Shown in pieces: positions 7,099-18,990 of a DNA stretch of 64,000 bases. Under the pieces are notes generated by a model. The model searched no databases. It saw nothing but the letters and a program-made list of their open reading frames with translations, and was not told the origin of the DNA. The DNA comes from Hyphomicrobiales bacterium (GTDB lineage: Bacteria > Pseudomonadota > Alphaproteobacteria > Rhizobiales > Xanthobacteraceae), in contig JAFKKG010000026.1 of the NCBI GenBank assembly GCA_017305715.1, forward strand, positions 1-64,000. The letters are read 5' to 3'. Made by a program: the position numbers and the translations under genes. How positions within the stretch are numbered: position 1 is the stretch's first letter; each line of letters opens with the position of its first letter.

Positions 7099-8141
7099 TT
7101 CTTGTCTCCCTTGGCGGTTTCTGCGGCGAGCGTTTCGTCACGCCATTTGAGCAGGCGGCGGATACCCTCCCGCATGTCGATCTCCGGCTTCCAGCCGATC
7201 GCCTTCTCGGCCGCCGCATGATCGATGCGGAAGGCGCCACCGGACGTGAGGCGCACCTTGCCGGCCTCTGGCTCCACGTGCTCGGGCGTCAGCTTGCTGC
7301 CCGAGAGTTCGATCACCAGTTTGACCAGTTCGAGCGTCGTCACGGGCGCTGGGCCCGAGACGTTGACGGCCGCGTCGGTCGCATCGGCCTCAAAGGCCCG
7401 CGCATTGGCGCGCGCCAGATCGCCGACATAGACGAAATGCTTGGTCTCCGACCCGTCGCCGATCACGCGCGGCCGCTCGCCCTTCTTGATACGGTCATGG
7501 GTCTCGATGATGTAGAGCGCGTTGGCGGCGCGGTAGTGCTGGCGCTCGCCATAGACGGTGGAATAGCGCACCACGACGTAGTTCAGGCCATCCTTGCGGT
7601 GGGCATCGCGGCAGAGTTGCTCGCCGATGATCTTTGAGGCGCCGTAGATGATCGCCGCCGGCGGCGCCCCGGCCGAGTGGAAGGGTGTGCTCTCGACGAG
7701 ATCGCCCGCCACGCCTGGGCCGTAACCATAAACCGCGTTCGAGGAGGCGAACACTAGCTTCTTCACGCGGTTGGCGCGGCAGGCTTCGATCACGTTCTGG
7801 ACGCCCCGGATGTTGATGTCGAGCCCGCCCCAGGAATCGCGGTCCATCGAGATCGTCATCACGGCGGCAAGATGCAACACGCCGTCGATGTTCTCGGTCG
7901 CGGCCAGGAGCTGCGGCAAGCGCAAGATATCGCCCTGTACGATGCGCACACGCTTGTCGCCTTCGAGGTGCCGGATGTTGTCGGTCGATCCGAAGGAGAA
8001 ATTGTCGAACAGCGCGACTTCCGCGGCGCCCTGCGCGAGCAGCAAGTCGGCGGTGGTGGAGCCGACCAGGCTCGCCCCGCCGATGAGGAGGAAGCGGCCG
8101 CCTTTGACGGGAACGGAGTGACTCTTCTGGTGTGTGTTCAT
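7095..8141 (-). CDS. NAD-dependent epimerase/dehydratase (extended SDR)
   Basis: A 348-residue extended short-chain dehydrogenase. The NAD-binding glycine motif is LLIGGASLVGSTTADLL near residue 17, the Ser of FASSNAVYG and the YGASK (YxxxK) pair form the active site, and the C-terminal region GWKPEIDMREGIRRLL is typical of sugar-nucleotide epimerases. The exact substrate is unclear. It sits between an aldehyde dehydrogenase and a binding protein with ATGA overlaps on both sides, so the three are translationally coupled. This context favours oxidation of an imported organic acid or sugar acid over cell-envelope synthesis; that is an inference. Confidence 0.85.
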   Translation of the reverse strand: MNTHQKSHSVPVKGGRFLLIGGASLVGSTTADLLLAQGAAEVALFDNFSFGSTDNIRHLEGDKRVRIVQGDILRLPQLLAATENIDGVLHLAAVMTISMDRDSWGGLDINIRGVQNVIEACRANRVKKLVFASSNAVYGYGPGVAGDLVESTPFHSAGAPPAAIIYGASKIIGEQLCRDAHRKDGLNYVVVRYSTVYGERQHYRAANALYIIETHDRIKKGERPRVIGDGSETKHFVYVGDLARANARAFEADATDAAVNVSGPAPVTTLELVKLVIELSGSKLTPEHVEPEAGKVRLTSGGAFRIDHAAAEKAIGWKPEIDMREGIRRLLKWRDETLAAETAKGDKK

Positions 8142-9586
8142 TTGCCTATCGAAAAAGGTTGGGTGTGGAGACCGAAATACATGCTCTTCACCTGGGCATA
8201 GAGGCGCAGGCCGTCGACGCCTTTCTCGCGCCCGATGCCGCTGTCCTTGAACCCGCCAAACGGAGAGGAGATGCTCGACTGCTTGTAGGTGTTGATCCAG
8301 ACCGAGCCCGCTTCGAGCGCGCGGCCAATGCGCCAGGCGCGCTTGAAGCTTTCGGTCCAGATGCCGCAGGCCAGGCCCATCGAGGTGCCGTTCGCCTGCG
8401 CGATCACGTCGGCCTCGTCGCGGAAGGGCAGCACCACCAGCACCGGGCCAAAGATTTCTTCCTGGCAGAGCCGGGCGTCAGGGCCGAGCCCCTCGATGAC
8501 CGTCGGCTGGTAATAGGCACCCTGGGCGTAGATATCGCCGCCGGGCGCTGCGCCGCCGGCCAGTACGTTGCCGCCCTGGCGCAGTCCCTCGCGCACGTGC
8601 TGCAACACCTTGTCGCGATGACGGAACGAGGCGAGCGGGCCGACCTCCACGGCCGGATCGTCGGGCGCGGCCACCCTCGCCTTTTGGGCCCGCTCGGCCA
8701 CGCCCTCCACCACCTGACGATAGACGCTTTCCTCGACGAACAGACGCGAGCCGGCGACACAGCTTTGTCCGGACGAGCCGAAAATGCCGGAGGCAACCGC
8801 CGCAATCGCGTGCTCGAGGTCGGCATCCGCGAACACGACATGCGGCGACTTGCCGCCGAGTTCGAGCGCGGTCGGGATCAGCCGCCCGCCAGCGGCGCGC
8901 GCGATGGCGCGGCCGGTGTCGGTGCCGCCGGTGAACGAAATCATGCGCACGCCGGGGTGGGCCACCAGTGCCGCGCCGCTCTCCTCTCCGGTGCCCTGCA
9001 CGATCTGCAGCTGGTCCTCCGGCAAGCCGGCCTCCAGGCAGATGCGCGCGAGTTCCGGTGCGAGCAGCGGAGTCTCCTCGGAGGGTTTGAGGATGACCGC
9101 GTTCCCGGCGGCGAGAGCTGGCGCCACCTTTTGCGCCTCGTTCATGATCGGGGAATTCCACGGCGTGATCGCCGCCACCACCCCAAAAGGCTCCAGCACC
9201 GTGAACGAGACATAGTCGCCGCGCGGGGGTGTGACCTCGGTCTCGTGCGTCTCGATGACGCCGGCATAGTAGCGGAAGGCGCCGGCGGCCGCGTCCACCA
9301 TGCCGCGGCATTCCGCCAGCGGCTTGCCGTTGTCGCGCATCTGCAGGATCGCGAGCCGCTCCTTTTCCGCGATGAGACGACGGGCGACCTCATGCATGAC
9401 GCCGGCCTTGCGGTCCGGCCGCAGCTGGGCCCAGCCGGAGCGACGGTAGGCGGACCAGGCGCGCTCGACCACCGCGTCGATTTCGCGCGCTTGGGTTGCG
9501 CGCACCGCGGCGACCACACTGCCGTCAGCCGGATTGATGCTGACCAGTTCTTCGCTGTCGGATTTGGTGGTGAGGCCGGCTGCCAT
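8138..9586 (-). CDS. NAD(P)-dependent aldehyde dehydrogenase
   Basis: A 482-residue cytoplasmic ALDH-superfamily enzyme oxidising an aldehyde to the acid. Motifs in order: AAITPWNSPIMNEAQKV with the conserved Asn, GNAVILKPSEETP (cofactor), FTGGTDTGRAIA, ELGGKSPHVVF (catalytic Glu), GSSGQSCVAGSRLFV (catalytic Cys) and EEIFGPVLVV. The start is placed at an ATG preceded by CGGAGACGAC; a frame running 23 codons further upstream has no ribosome-binding site. It is the first gene of the operon and is divergent from a GntR-type regulator, which probably controls it. Confidence 0.92.
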   Translation of the reverse strand: MAAGLTTKSDSEELVSINPADGSVVAAVRATQAREIDAVVERAWSAYRRSGWAQLRPDRKAGVMHEVARRLIAEKERLAILQMRDNGKPLAECRGMVDAAAGAFRYYAGVIETHETEVTPPRGDYVSFTVLEPFGVVAAITPWNSPIMNEAQKVAPALAAGNAVILKPSEETPLLAPELARICLEAGLPEDQLQIVQGTGEESGAALVAHPGVRMISFTGGTDTGRAIARAAGGRLIPTALELGGKSPHVVFADADLEHAIAAVASGIFGSSGQSCVAGSRLFVEESVYRQVVEGVAERAQKARVAAPDDPAVEVGPLASFRHRDKVLQHVREGLRQGGNVLAGGAAPGGDIYAQGAYYQPTVIEGLGPDARLCQEEIFGPVLVVLPFRDEADVIAQANGTSMGLACGIWTESFKRAWRIGRALEAGSVWINTYKQSSISSPFGGFKDSGIGREKGVDGLRLYAQVKSMYFGLHTQPFSIGK

Positions 9587-9659
9587 GTCGTCTCCGCTTG
9601 CTGCCCTTGCAGATGCGGCGCGGTTATGGTGGAGCCGAACGGGATGCGCTAGCACCTCA

Positions 9660-10397
9660 ATGCCAATGAGATTATCGATAATGCCCGATCCCGCTTCCGC
9701 TCCGGATTCCTCCTTCGCATCGGCCTATTTTGCGCTGCCGGGTGCCGACCGGCCGCTGTCGGAGCCGGTCTCGACCGTGATTGCCGCCATCGAGGCCGAC
9801 ATCATCCGCGGCCGCATCCTGCCCGGGAACCGGCTGATCGAGGATCACCTGATGGAGGATTATGGCGCCAGGCGCCATGTGGTCCGCGCGGCCCTGGAAG
9901 AGCTCGAGCGGCTCGGCGTCGTGGTCAAGCCGCGCCATCGCGGCGCCGAGCTGCGCCGGTTTCGGGCACAAGAGATCGCCCGGCTCTACGACATGCGGGA
10001 GGTGCTGCACCGGGCCGCCGTGCGCCGCATGGCTCAGGTCCCCGAGGCTGGGCTTGCCGAGGTCGAGCGCTGGCTCGCATTGCACCGGGATGCGGCGGCG
10101 ACCGGCGACGTGGTCGCCATTCATCGCGCGAACATGATGTTCCATCAGGCGTTGTTCGAGCTGTGCGACAACGTCTTCATCACCATGGCAATTCGCCAGC
10201 ACGACTGGCTGAGTTTCCCGATCCGGGCCTATGGGGTGGCGGATGCGGAGGCGCTGGCGCAAGCCTGCGGCGAGCATGTCGAGATGGTGGCGCTGCTTGG
10301 CCGCGGAGAGCTTGATGCCCTGGAGAATCTGGTCGTTTCGCACATGGCCAAGGCGCGCCGCATCTACGAGCAAAAATTCGTAAATCCGGCGGCATAA
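9660..10397 (+). CDS. GntR-family transcriptional regulator (FadR/FCD type)
   Basis: A 245-residue regulator. The winged-helix DNA-binding domain spans about residues 30-100 (SEPVSTVIAAIEADIIRGRI, LIEDHLMEDYGARRHVVRAALEELERLGVV). An FCD ligand-binding helical domain follows (LYDMREVLHRAAVRRM ... HRANMMFHQALFELC ... EHVEMVALLGRGELDALENLVVSHM), with the metal or ligand-binding His residues of the family. It is divergent from the aldehyde dehydrogenase operon, so it likely regulates it. The start could instead be the ATG at 9681; neither has a strong ribosome-binding site. Confidence 0.88.
   Translation: MPMRLSIMPDPASAPDSSFASAYFALPGADRPLSEPVSTVIAAIEADIIRGRILPGNRLIEDHLMEDYGARRHVVRAALEELERLGVVVKPRHRGAELRRFRAQEIARLYDMREVLHRAAVRRMAQVPEAGLAEVERWLALHRDAAATGDVVAIHRANMMFHQALFELCDNVFITMAIRQHDWLSFPIRAYGVADAEALAQACGEHVEMVALLGRGELDALENLVVSHMAKARRIYEQKFVNPAA
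9671..9682. promoter_or_regulatory. Perfect palindrome, candidate GntR operator
   Basis: ATTATCGATAAT is a perfect 12-bp palindrome at the 5' end of the regulator gene, between it and the divergent operon. Placement and symmetry suit an autoregulatory FCD-type GntR site; binding is inferred. Confidence 0.45.
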
Positions 10398-10466
10398 GCG
10401 CTGAGGCCCTTCGTTCAACGCCGCTCGCGGAGCCGGGTTCAACGCGAACCGCAACCGCGCAAACAA

Positions 10467-10490
10467 GAACGGCGCCCGAAGGCGCCGTTC
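10467..10490. terminator. Bidirectional terminator between the GntR gene and lon
   Basis: The stem GAACGGCGCC/GGCGCCGTTC (10 bp, CGAA loop) lies between two convergent genes. On the minus strand it is followed by TTGTTTG, serving lon. Confidence 0.8.
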
Positions 10491-10513
10491 CATCATTTTC
10501 AAGATCAGATCGA

Positions 10514-12940
<2,427 letters not shown>

Positions 12941-13253
12941 GGCCTAATTCCTTTTGTTGTGCCCCCTTGCACGTAGTCCGCCTGGTGTGCGCAACCGCCA
13001 CAAGGTGCCGGGAGGTACCGGGCTGCAAGCTACCTGCGCAGCCTGTTTCTCCGGATCGTTTGGCGACGAATCTCGCACGCGATTTTCGCCACCGACAGCA
13101 TTAGGTGGCTATCGGGTACGGGGGTGTCAAGTCACGGAAAGAGGCCCGCCAAATGGGGCTAAATGCGACGGATAGTTGCGCTTTCACGGCCGCCGGAAGG
13201 CCCCCGGCAGCCGTCGTGTCCGGGACGGAAACGCGTCCCCGGGCCAGGCCTGA
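12941..13253. other. Intergenic region between clpX and lon
   Basis: 313 bases with no supported gene; presumably the lon promoter. A GC-rich hairpin CCGGGACG-GAAA-CGCGTCCCCGG near 13220-13243, just after the clpX stop, may help terminate clpX, although it has no T-run. I looked for an RpoH-type heat-shock promoter and found no convincing -35/-10 pair. Confidence 0.4.
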
Positions 13254-14528
13254 TCAGGCGCTGGCGCTGCTCTCGACCGCACGGTCGGAACGGTCCGCAT
13301 AGATGTAGAGCGGACGGGCAGTTCCCTCGACCACTTCGCGCGAGATCACCACTTCCTCGACGCCTTCCAGACCCGGAAGATCGAACATGGTCTCGAGCAG
13401 GATGCTTTCGAGGATCGAGCGCAGGCCACGCGCGCCGGTCTTGCGCTCGATCGCCTTGCGGGCGACCGCACCAAGCGCCTCGTCGGCGAAGGTGAGTTCG
13501 ATATTCTCCATCTCGAACAGGCGCTGGTACTGTTTCACCAGCGCGTTCTTCGGCTCGGTTAGGATCTTCTTCAGCGAAGCCTCGTCGAGATCTTCCAGGG
13601 TCGCGACCACCGGCAAGCGGCCGACGAATTCCGGGATCAGGCCGTACTTCAACAGGTCTTCCGGCTCGACATGGCGGAAGATTTCGCCGGTGCGGCGGTC
13701 TTCCGGCGCCAGGACCTGCGCGGCAAAACCGATCGAGGTCGAACGTCCGCGCGCGGAGATGATCTTCTCGAGGCCCGAGAAGGCGCCGCCGCAGATGAAC
13801 AGGATGTTGGTCGTGTCGACCTGCAGGAATTCCTGCTGCGGGTGCTTGCGGCCGCCCTGCGGCGGCACGGAGGCAACGGTGCCTTCCATGATCTTCAGCA
13901 ACGCCTGCTGCACGCCCTCGCCCGAAACATCGCGGGTGATCGACGGATTGTCGGACTTGCGGCTGATCTTGTCGATTTCGTCGATATAGACGATGCCGCG
14001 CTGCGCGCGCTCGACATTGTAGTCGGCCGACTGCAACAGCTTGAGGATGATGTTCTCGACGTCCTCGCCGACATAGCCGGCTTCGGTCAGCGTGGTCGCA
14101 TCCGCCATCGTGAACGGCACATCGAGAATCCGCGCCAGCGTCTGCGCCAGCAGCGTCTTGCCCGAGCCGGTCGGACCGATCAGCAGGATGTTCGATTTGG
14201 CGAGTTCGACGTCGTTGTGCTTGGTCTGGTGGTTGAGCCGCTTGTAGTGGTTGTGGACGGCGACCGAGAGCACCTTCTTGGCGTGGCCCTGGCCGATCAC
14301 GTAATCGTCCAGCACCTTGCAGATTTCCTTCGGCGTCGGAATGCCGTCGCGCGACTTCACCAGCGAGGACTTGTTCTCCTCACGGATGATGTCCATGCAC
14401 AGTTCGACGCATTCGTCGCAGATGAATACGGTGGGGCCCGCGATCAGCTTGCGGACTTCATGCTGGCTCTTGCCACAGAACGAGCAATACAGCGTGTTCT
14501 TGGAGTCGCTCGTGCCGACCTTACTCAT
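13254..14528 (-). CDS. clpX: ClpX, ATP-binding unfoldase of the ClpXP protease
   Basis: A 424-residue AAA+ unfoldase that recognises, unfolds and feeds substrates to ClpP. The N-terminal C4 zinc-binding domain is [11 protein letters not shown] ... [10 protein letters not shown] (about residues 15-45). Then follow Walker [13 protein letters not shown], Walker [12 protein letters not shown], the IGF-like ClpP loop region LGF/IGFAAQV, and the sensor-2 [10 protein letters not shown]. The start is fixed by GGAGAGAAG directly upstream; a frame extending 15 codons further lacks one. It lies in the clpP-clpX-lon order. Confidence 0.98.
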   Translation of the reverse strand: MSKVGTSDSKNTLYCSFCGKSQHEVRKLIAGPTVFICDECVELCMDIIREENKSSLVKSRDGIPTPKEICKVLDDYVIGQGHAKKVLSVAVHNHYKRLNHQTKHNDVELAKSNILLIGPTGSGKTLLAQTLARILDVPFTMADATTLTEAGYVGEDVENIILKLLQSADYNVERAQRGIVYIDEIDKISRKSDNPSITRDVSGEGVQQALLKIMEGTVASVPPQGGRKHPQQEFLQVDTTNILFICGGAFSGLEKIISARGRSTSIGFAAQVLAPEDRRTGEIFRHVEPEDLLKYGLIPEFVGRLPVVATLEDLDEASLKKILTEPKNALVKQYQRLFEMENIELTFADEALGAVARKAIERKTGARGLRSILESILLETMFDLPGLEGVEEVVISREVVEGTARPLYIYADRSDRAVESSASA

Positions 14529-14995
14529 TCTTCTCTCCGTCCGCCGTTCGGTCCCGTCACTCGATCGACCCATTCCGGTACCAAACCGGACCTACAAGTA
14601 GATAGAGCAAATTCCGTACCAAAAAAGACCTTAACGCCATACATGCCATGCGAATCAAGGCTAACTCGAATCCGTCGTAACCTAACCCGATCCATCACAG
14701 CCAACCATGCTGACACCCGACTATCAAGAATTCGCTAACCGGGGCCGGACCGGACACCGTGACAATACCGTGATTTTCGACCGTCGCACGTGGAGATGTG
14801 GCCGAAATCGTCCAGACGTTGCGCGATTACCACGCCGCCAAACCAGCACGAAAGCGGAACTTTCTGCCTGCGCCCGGGCATAGGCAGCCGTCCGCGGCCG
14901 AATTTGCCGATGATATCGGTCGCTGCGGTGCAAGCTTGCCCCTGAGGTCAGCGTGTAAATACCACCACCTGTTACCTCGCGGGGCTTTGGCCGCC
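14529..14995. other. Long intergenic region between clpP and clpX
   Basis: 467 bases with no supported coding sequence. It is less GC-rich than the genes around it and contains two related stretches (ATTCCGGTACCAAA and ATTCCGTACCAAA) about 37 bases apart, upstream of clpX on the minus strand. It probably contains a separate clpX promoter; a small RNA cannot be excluded. Confidence 0.35.
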
Positions 14996-15631
14996 TTACT
15001 GCGCCTTGGTCGCCGACGATTCTTCCGGACGCTTGTCCATCACCTTGTCGACGATGCCGAAGTCCTTAGCCATGTCGGCGGTTAGGAACTTGTCGCGCTC
15101 CAGCGCTTCCTCGATCGCCTTGTAGGTCTGGCCGGTATGCTTCACGTAGATCTCGTTGAGCCGCTTCTTGAGATTCAGGATCTCCTGCGCGTGCAGCATG
15201 ATGTCGGTGGCCTGACCCTGGAAACCGCCGGAGGGCTGATGCACCATGATGCGCGAATTCGGCAGCGAGAAGCGCATATCCTTCTGGCCGGCGGCCAGCA
15301 GCAGCGAGCCCATGGACGCCGCCTGCCCCGTGCACAGCGTCGTTACCGGCGGGCGGATGAACTGCATGGTGTCGTAGATCGCAAGCCCCGACGTCACCAC
15401 GCCGCCCGGCGAGTTGATGTACATCGAGATTTCCTTCTTCGGATTCTCGGCTTCGAGGAACAAGAGCTGAGCGACGATCAGCGTCGACATGCCGTCCTCG
15501 ACCGGACCGGTCAGGAAGATAATGCGCTCCTTCAGCAGGCGCGAGAAAATGTCGTAGGCGCGTTCACCGCGATTGGTCTGTTCGACGACCATCGGCACGA
15601 GGTTCATGTAGGTTTCAACGGGATCGCGCAT
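14996..15631 (-). CDS. clpP: ClpP, proteolytic subunit of the Clp protease
   Basis: A 211-residue serine peptidase that forms the double-heptamer chamber of ClpXP and ClpAP. The catalytic triad is Ser106 (GQAASMGS), His131 ([10 protein letters not shown]) and Asp180 (ALERDKFL). The oligomerisation and oxyanion motif [20 protein letters not shown] is intact. Length is normal. It lies between tig and clpX on the same strand, the classic trigger factor-ClpP-ClpX arrangement. Confidence 0.98.
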   Translation of the reverse strand: MRDPVETYMNLVPMVVEQTNRGERAYDIFSRLLKERIIFLTGPVEDGMSTLIVAQLLFLEAENPKKEISMYINSPGGVVTSGLAIYDTMQFIRPPVTTLCTGQAASMGSLLLAAGQKDMRFSLPNSRIMVHQPSGGFQGQATDIMLHAQEILNLKKRLNEIYVKHTGQTYKAIEEALERDKFLTADMAKDFGIVDKVMDKRPEESSATKAQ

Positions 15632-15819
15632 TAGTCACCCAAATGGTTGGCGGGGGCGAACATCCATCGGCTAGCAGGCTGGTTTGCCGGGCGCGGATGA
15701 ACGTCCCGTGATGCAGGACTTCACAGACAGCTCACACATATGAGCCAATTCCCCGACGACAAGACCGGGCAATTGCGAGCTGGGTTAGACGAGTTCAAGC
15801 TGATTCGCAGGCCAACTCA

Positions 15820-15848
15820 TAGCGGCGGATGCCGATGCCCCGCCGCTA
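15820..15848 (-). terminator. Hairpin downstream of tig
   Basis: A 9-bp perfect stem TAGCGGCGG/CCGCCGCTA with an 11-nt loop lies about 35 bases after the tig stop codon. There is no T-run, so it may be a Rho-type or mRNA-stabilising hairpin. Confidence 0.4.
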
Positions 15849-15880
15849 TCGCCGTTCATCATTAATGTCAGGTGCCGGGT

Positions 15881-17242
15881 TTAAGCGGCAGTTTTCTCAC
15901 CGTCCTCATCCCTCAGCAACTCTTCACGCGAGACCTTCTTTTCGGTCACGTTGGCGAGTTCGAGGATGAAATCGACCACCTTGTCTTCATAAATCGGCGC
16001 ACGAAGCTGGGCCAGCGCATTGGCATTGCTGCGGTAGTAGTCCCAGACTTCCTTCTCGCGGCCCGGCATCGAACGCGCCCGCTCGATCACCGCGCGGCTG
16101 ACTTCATCGTCGGTGACGGTGATCTTGTTCTTCTCTCCGATTTCCGACAGCACGAGGCCGAGACGGACCCGGCGATCGGCGATCTTCTGGTACTCTTCCT
16201 TGGCGGCCTCCTCGGTGGTGTTCTCGTCCGCGAAGGTCTTGGCGCTCGATTCCATTTCGGCCTTGATCGAGTTCCACATCAGATTGAATTCTTCGCCGAC
16301 CAGGGACGGCGGCGCCTCGAATTTGTGGGTCTCGTCGAGGCGATCGAGCAGCGCGCGCTTGACGCGCTGACGTGTCGCACCGGCGAATTCGGCGACCAGA
16401 CGCTCGCGCGCGGCTTCCTTCAGCTTGTCGAGCGATTCGAGGCCGAGCGTTTTGGCAAATTCGTCATCGATCGTGGTCTCGCCGGGCGCCTCGATGGCGG
16501 TGGCGGTGGTTTCGAATTCGGCGGGCTGGCCAGCCAGCTTTTCGCTCGCATAGTTCTTGGGGAACGAGACCTTCAGGGTCCGGGTCTCGCCCGCGCCGAT
16601 GCCGATCAACTGCTCTTCAAAGCCCGGGATGAACTGGCCGGCGCCGATCACGACCTGGATGCCCTCACCGGTGCCGCCCTCGAACGGCGTGCCGTCGATA
16701 CGGCCGGTGAAGTTGATGGTGACGCGGTCGCCATTCTCGGCCTTGGCCCCTTCGCTCTTGGCGCTATAGGGGCGGCTCTGGTCGGCAATGCGCTTGATCG
16801 CATCATCGACATCGCTGTCGGACACATCGACGACGGGCTTCTCGACCGTAAAACTCTTGAAATCCGCGAGCTGGATCGTCGGCACCACCTCGATCGCCAC
16901 CGTGTAGGTGAGATCGGTCTTGCCGGCGAGCAGTTCCTCGACTTCCTTTTGCTCGGTCGGCATCGTGATCTTCGGCTCGGTCGCGAGACGGAAGCCGCGA
17001 TCGGTGAAAATCTGCGTGTTGGTGTCGCGGATGGTCTGGTCGATCGTCTCGGCCATGACAGAGCGGCCATAGACCTTCTTCAGATGGCTCACCGGCACCT
17101 TGCCGGGACGGAAGCCGTTGAGCTTCACCTTGTCCTTGAGATCGACCAGCTTGGCATCCGCCTTGGCATCGAGATCCGCTGCGGGAACGCTGATCTTGAA
17201 CTCGTGCTTCAATCCCTCGGTGAGGGTTTCGGTGACCTGCAT
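15881..17242 (-). CDS. tig: Trigger factor, ribosome-associated chaperone and prolyl isomerase
   Basis: A 453-residue chaperone that binds the ribosome exit tunnel. The N-terminal ribosome-binding domain carries the signature [17 protein letters not shown] (family GFRxGKxP) near residue 40. A FKBP-type PPIase domain follows ([37 protein letters not shown]), then the long helical C-terminal arms ending [22 protein letters not shown]. The start [15 protein letters not shown] is the conserved one; an open frame runs much further upstream, through the tRNA-Leu gene, and is not credible. A start three codons earlier (ATGGACGCC) is possible. It is the first gene of the tig-clpP-clpX-lon block. Confidence 0.96.
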   Translation of the reverse strand: MQVTETLTEGLKHEFKISVPAADLDAKADAKLVDLKDKVKLNGFRPGKVPVSHLKKVYGRSVMAETIDQTIRDTNTQIFTDRGFRLATEPKITMPTEQKEVEELLAGKTDLTYTVAIEVVPTIQLADFKSFTVEKPVVDVSDSDVDDAIKRIADQSRPYSAKSEGAKAENGDRVTINFTGRIDGTPFEGGTGEGIQVVIGAGQFIPGFEEQLIGIGAGETRTLKVSFPKNYASEKLAGQPAEFETTATAIEAPGETTIDDEFAKTLGLESLDKLKEAARERLVAEFAGATRQRVKRALLDRLDETHKFEAPPSLVGEEFNLMWNSIKAEMESSAKTFADENTTEEAAKEEYQKIADRRVRLGLVLSEIGEKNKITVTDDEVSRAVIERARSMPGREKEVWDYYRSNANALAQLRAPIYEDKVVDFILELANVTEKKVSREELLRDEDGEKTAA

Positions 17243-17407
17243 GGCGTCCATCTTCTTCCGTTTCGGCAGGGCGCGTGGCCCCGACATTGTCAATTTGTGT
17301 CGACGCGCGGCCCTCGAGGCCTGCGCCGGTGGTTCGGCTGACCCAAATCCCCAACCGGGGAAACAGGCCCTCCAATATTCATCATGCAAACGCCTGGAAA
17401 GAGCGCT

Positions 17408-17492
<85 letters not shown>

Positions 17493-17645
17493 GTGAAAAG
17501 CATCCAATCTGGCCGCGATGCCGCGAGCGGCGGGCTTATAACATGCGCCCACCGGTCCGCAGCAAAAAAATGGCCCTTTTCGAGCCTTTCCGTCGCAGCC
17601 GGCGTGGCTGGACATCTCCGCCTAAAAATGGTCCGCATCGACCCG

Positions 17646-18980
17646 ATGGCAAGCCCTAAATCGAGCCCCCAATCCCTGCTGGACCGACGCACGTTGATCG
17701 CTGGATTGGGCGCCGCCGCCCTGCCCGCGATTTGGCCCCAAGCCGGCCGGAGCCAAGGGGCATCCTCGCTGGCCCTCAAGGCTGCCCCTGACCGTCTGGA
17801 ATTGCGCCTGGACGGCGCGGCTCCCGGCGGACCGGGTCCTGGCGGACCGGAAGTGCCGGTCTGGGCGCTGGCCGGCCGCAGCCTGTCGGCCAAGCGCGGC
17901 GAGACCGCGGCAATCGCCGTCAGCAACGACCTGCCGGTTCCGCTGGCGCTGCATTGGCGGGGTGTCGATGGGGTCAACGCGGCGGAACCGCTGCTGACGC
18001 GGCGGCCGCTCGCCGCTGGCGCCAATGACGCCTTTCCGCTGACGCTGCGTCATGCCGGCACATTCCTGTGCGATTCCGGGCTGCTCGGCGACGCTCAAGC
18101 CCGCCCCCTGCGTAGCAAGCCGCTGGTCGTCCTCGAACACGAAACGGTTCCGGTCGACCGCGACGAAGTGTGCTTCATCGAGGAATGGCGCCTGCGGCCG
18201 GACGGGAGCGCCATCGCACCGGGAACGGATCCCAAAGATACCAAGCCGCTCTTTACGCTTAACGGCCAGACCTCATTCGAACTCTCAGCTCCGGCCAATC
18301 AGCGGCTGCGGCTCCGCTTCATCAATGGCTCGCAACGCACTGTTCTGGCAGTGAAATTGGAAGGCCATGAGGTTCGTGTCATGGCCCTCGACGGCCAGCC
18401 CGCCGAACCGTTCCCGGCCCGCAACGGCGCGTTGGTCCTGGCGCCGGGCGGACGGGCCGACGCCTTCATCGACACCGGCGTAACGGCGTCGATCCTGCTC
18501 CACGACGGCAAGGAAACCCACACCATCGGAAAACTCGCCATCGCGGGCCGCGTGGAGCGGCGGGCTCCGTTGCTGCCGGCAGCGCCCCTCCCTTCCAACG
18601 GCTTGCCGGAGCAGTTCGATCTCAGGAACGCACAGCGTTTCGAGGTGCCGCTTGGCGTGCCCGTCGATTGGGCGAGACCCGCCAATTTCACCCCAAATGC
18701 CCAACCCGCCTTCCGCGCCAGGAAAGGCCGGATTGTGGTGCTGGCGCTGACCAACCGCGGTCCGATCGCCAACGTGTTCCACCTGCACGGCCACCATTTC
18801 CGCCTGCTCGACCGGCTCGATGACGGCTGGAAGCCGTTCTGGCTGGATACGCTCGCCATCGAACCCGGCCAAACCCAGCGCGTCGCCTTTGCCGCCGAAT
18901 ATGCCGGCCGCTGGCTGGTCGAGCAGGTCGCGACCGATTGGGCGGCGCCGCGCCTAGTGCGATGGTACAGTGTGGAATGA
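17646..18980 (+). CDS. Multicopper oxidase-fold protein that appears to lack copper ligands
   Basis: A 444-residue exported protein with a twin-arginine signal (LDRRTLIAGLGAAALPAIWP) and three cupredoxin domains. The first ligand motif HWHG reads HWRG. The second (usually YHxH) reads FLCDSG. The last motif retains HLHGHHF, but the HCHxxxH motif carrying the type 1 cysteine is replaced by WLVEQVATDW. Catalytic copper oxidation is therefore unlikely. It resembles the scaffold type seen in FtsP/SufI, but I cannot assign it. A start at 17628 is also possible. The next gene begins 11 nt after its stop, so the two may be co-transcribed. Confidence 0.8.
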   Translation: MASPKSSPQSLLDRRTLIAGLGAAALPAIWPQAGRSQGASSLALKAAPDRLELRLDGAAPGGPGPGGPEVPVWALAGRSLSAKRGETAAIAVSNDLPVPLALHWRGVDGVNAAEPLLTRRPLAAGANDAFPLTLRHAGTFLCDSGLLGDAQARPLRSKPLVVLEHETVPVDRDEVCFIEEWRLRPDGSAIAPGTDPKDTKPLFTLNGQTSFELSAPANQRLRLRFINGSQRTVLAVKLEGHEVRVMALDGQPAEPFPARNGALVLAPGGRADAFIDTGVTASILLHDGKETHTIGKLAIAGRVERRAPLLPAAPLPSNGLPEQFDLRNAQRFEVPLGVPVDWARPANFTPNAQPAFRARKGRIVVLALTNRGPIANVFHLHGHHFRLLDRLDDGWKPFWLDTLAIEPGQTQRVAFAAEYAGRWLVEQVATDWAAPRLVRWYSVE

Positions 18981-18990
18981 GGAAGCGAGC

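Noticed and set aside
12941-13253. RpoH heat-shock promoter for lon
   Set aside because: CTTG-like hexamers occur but none has a convincing -10 partner at the right spacing.
15872-17341. A 489-codon open frame antisense to tig
   Set aside because: Same reason: the trigger factor motifs are unmistakable on the minus strand.
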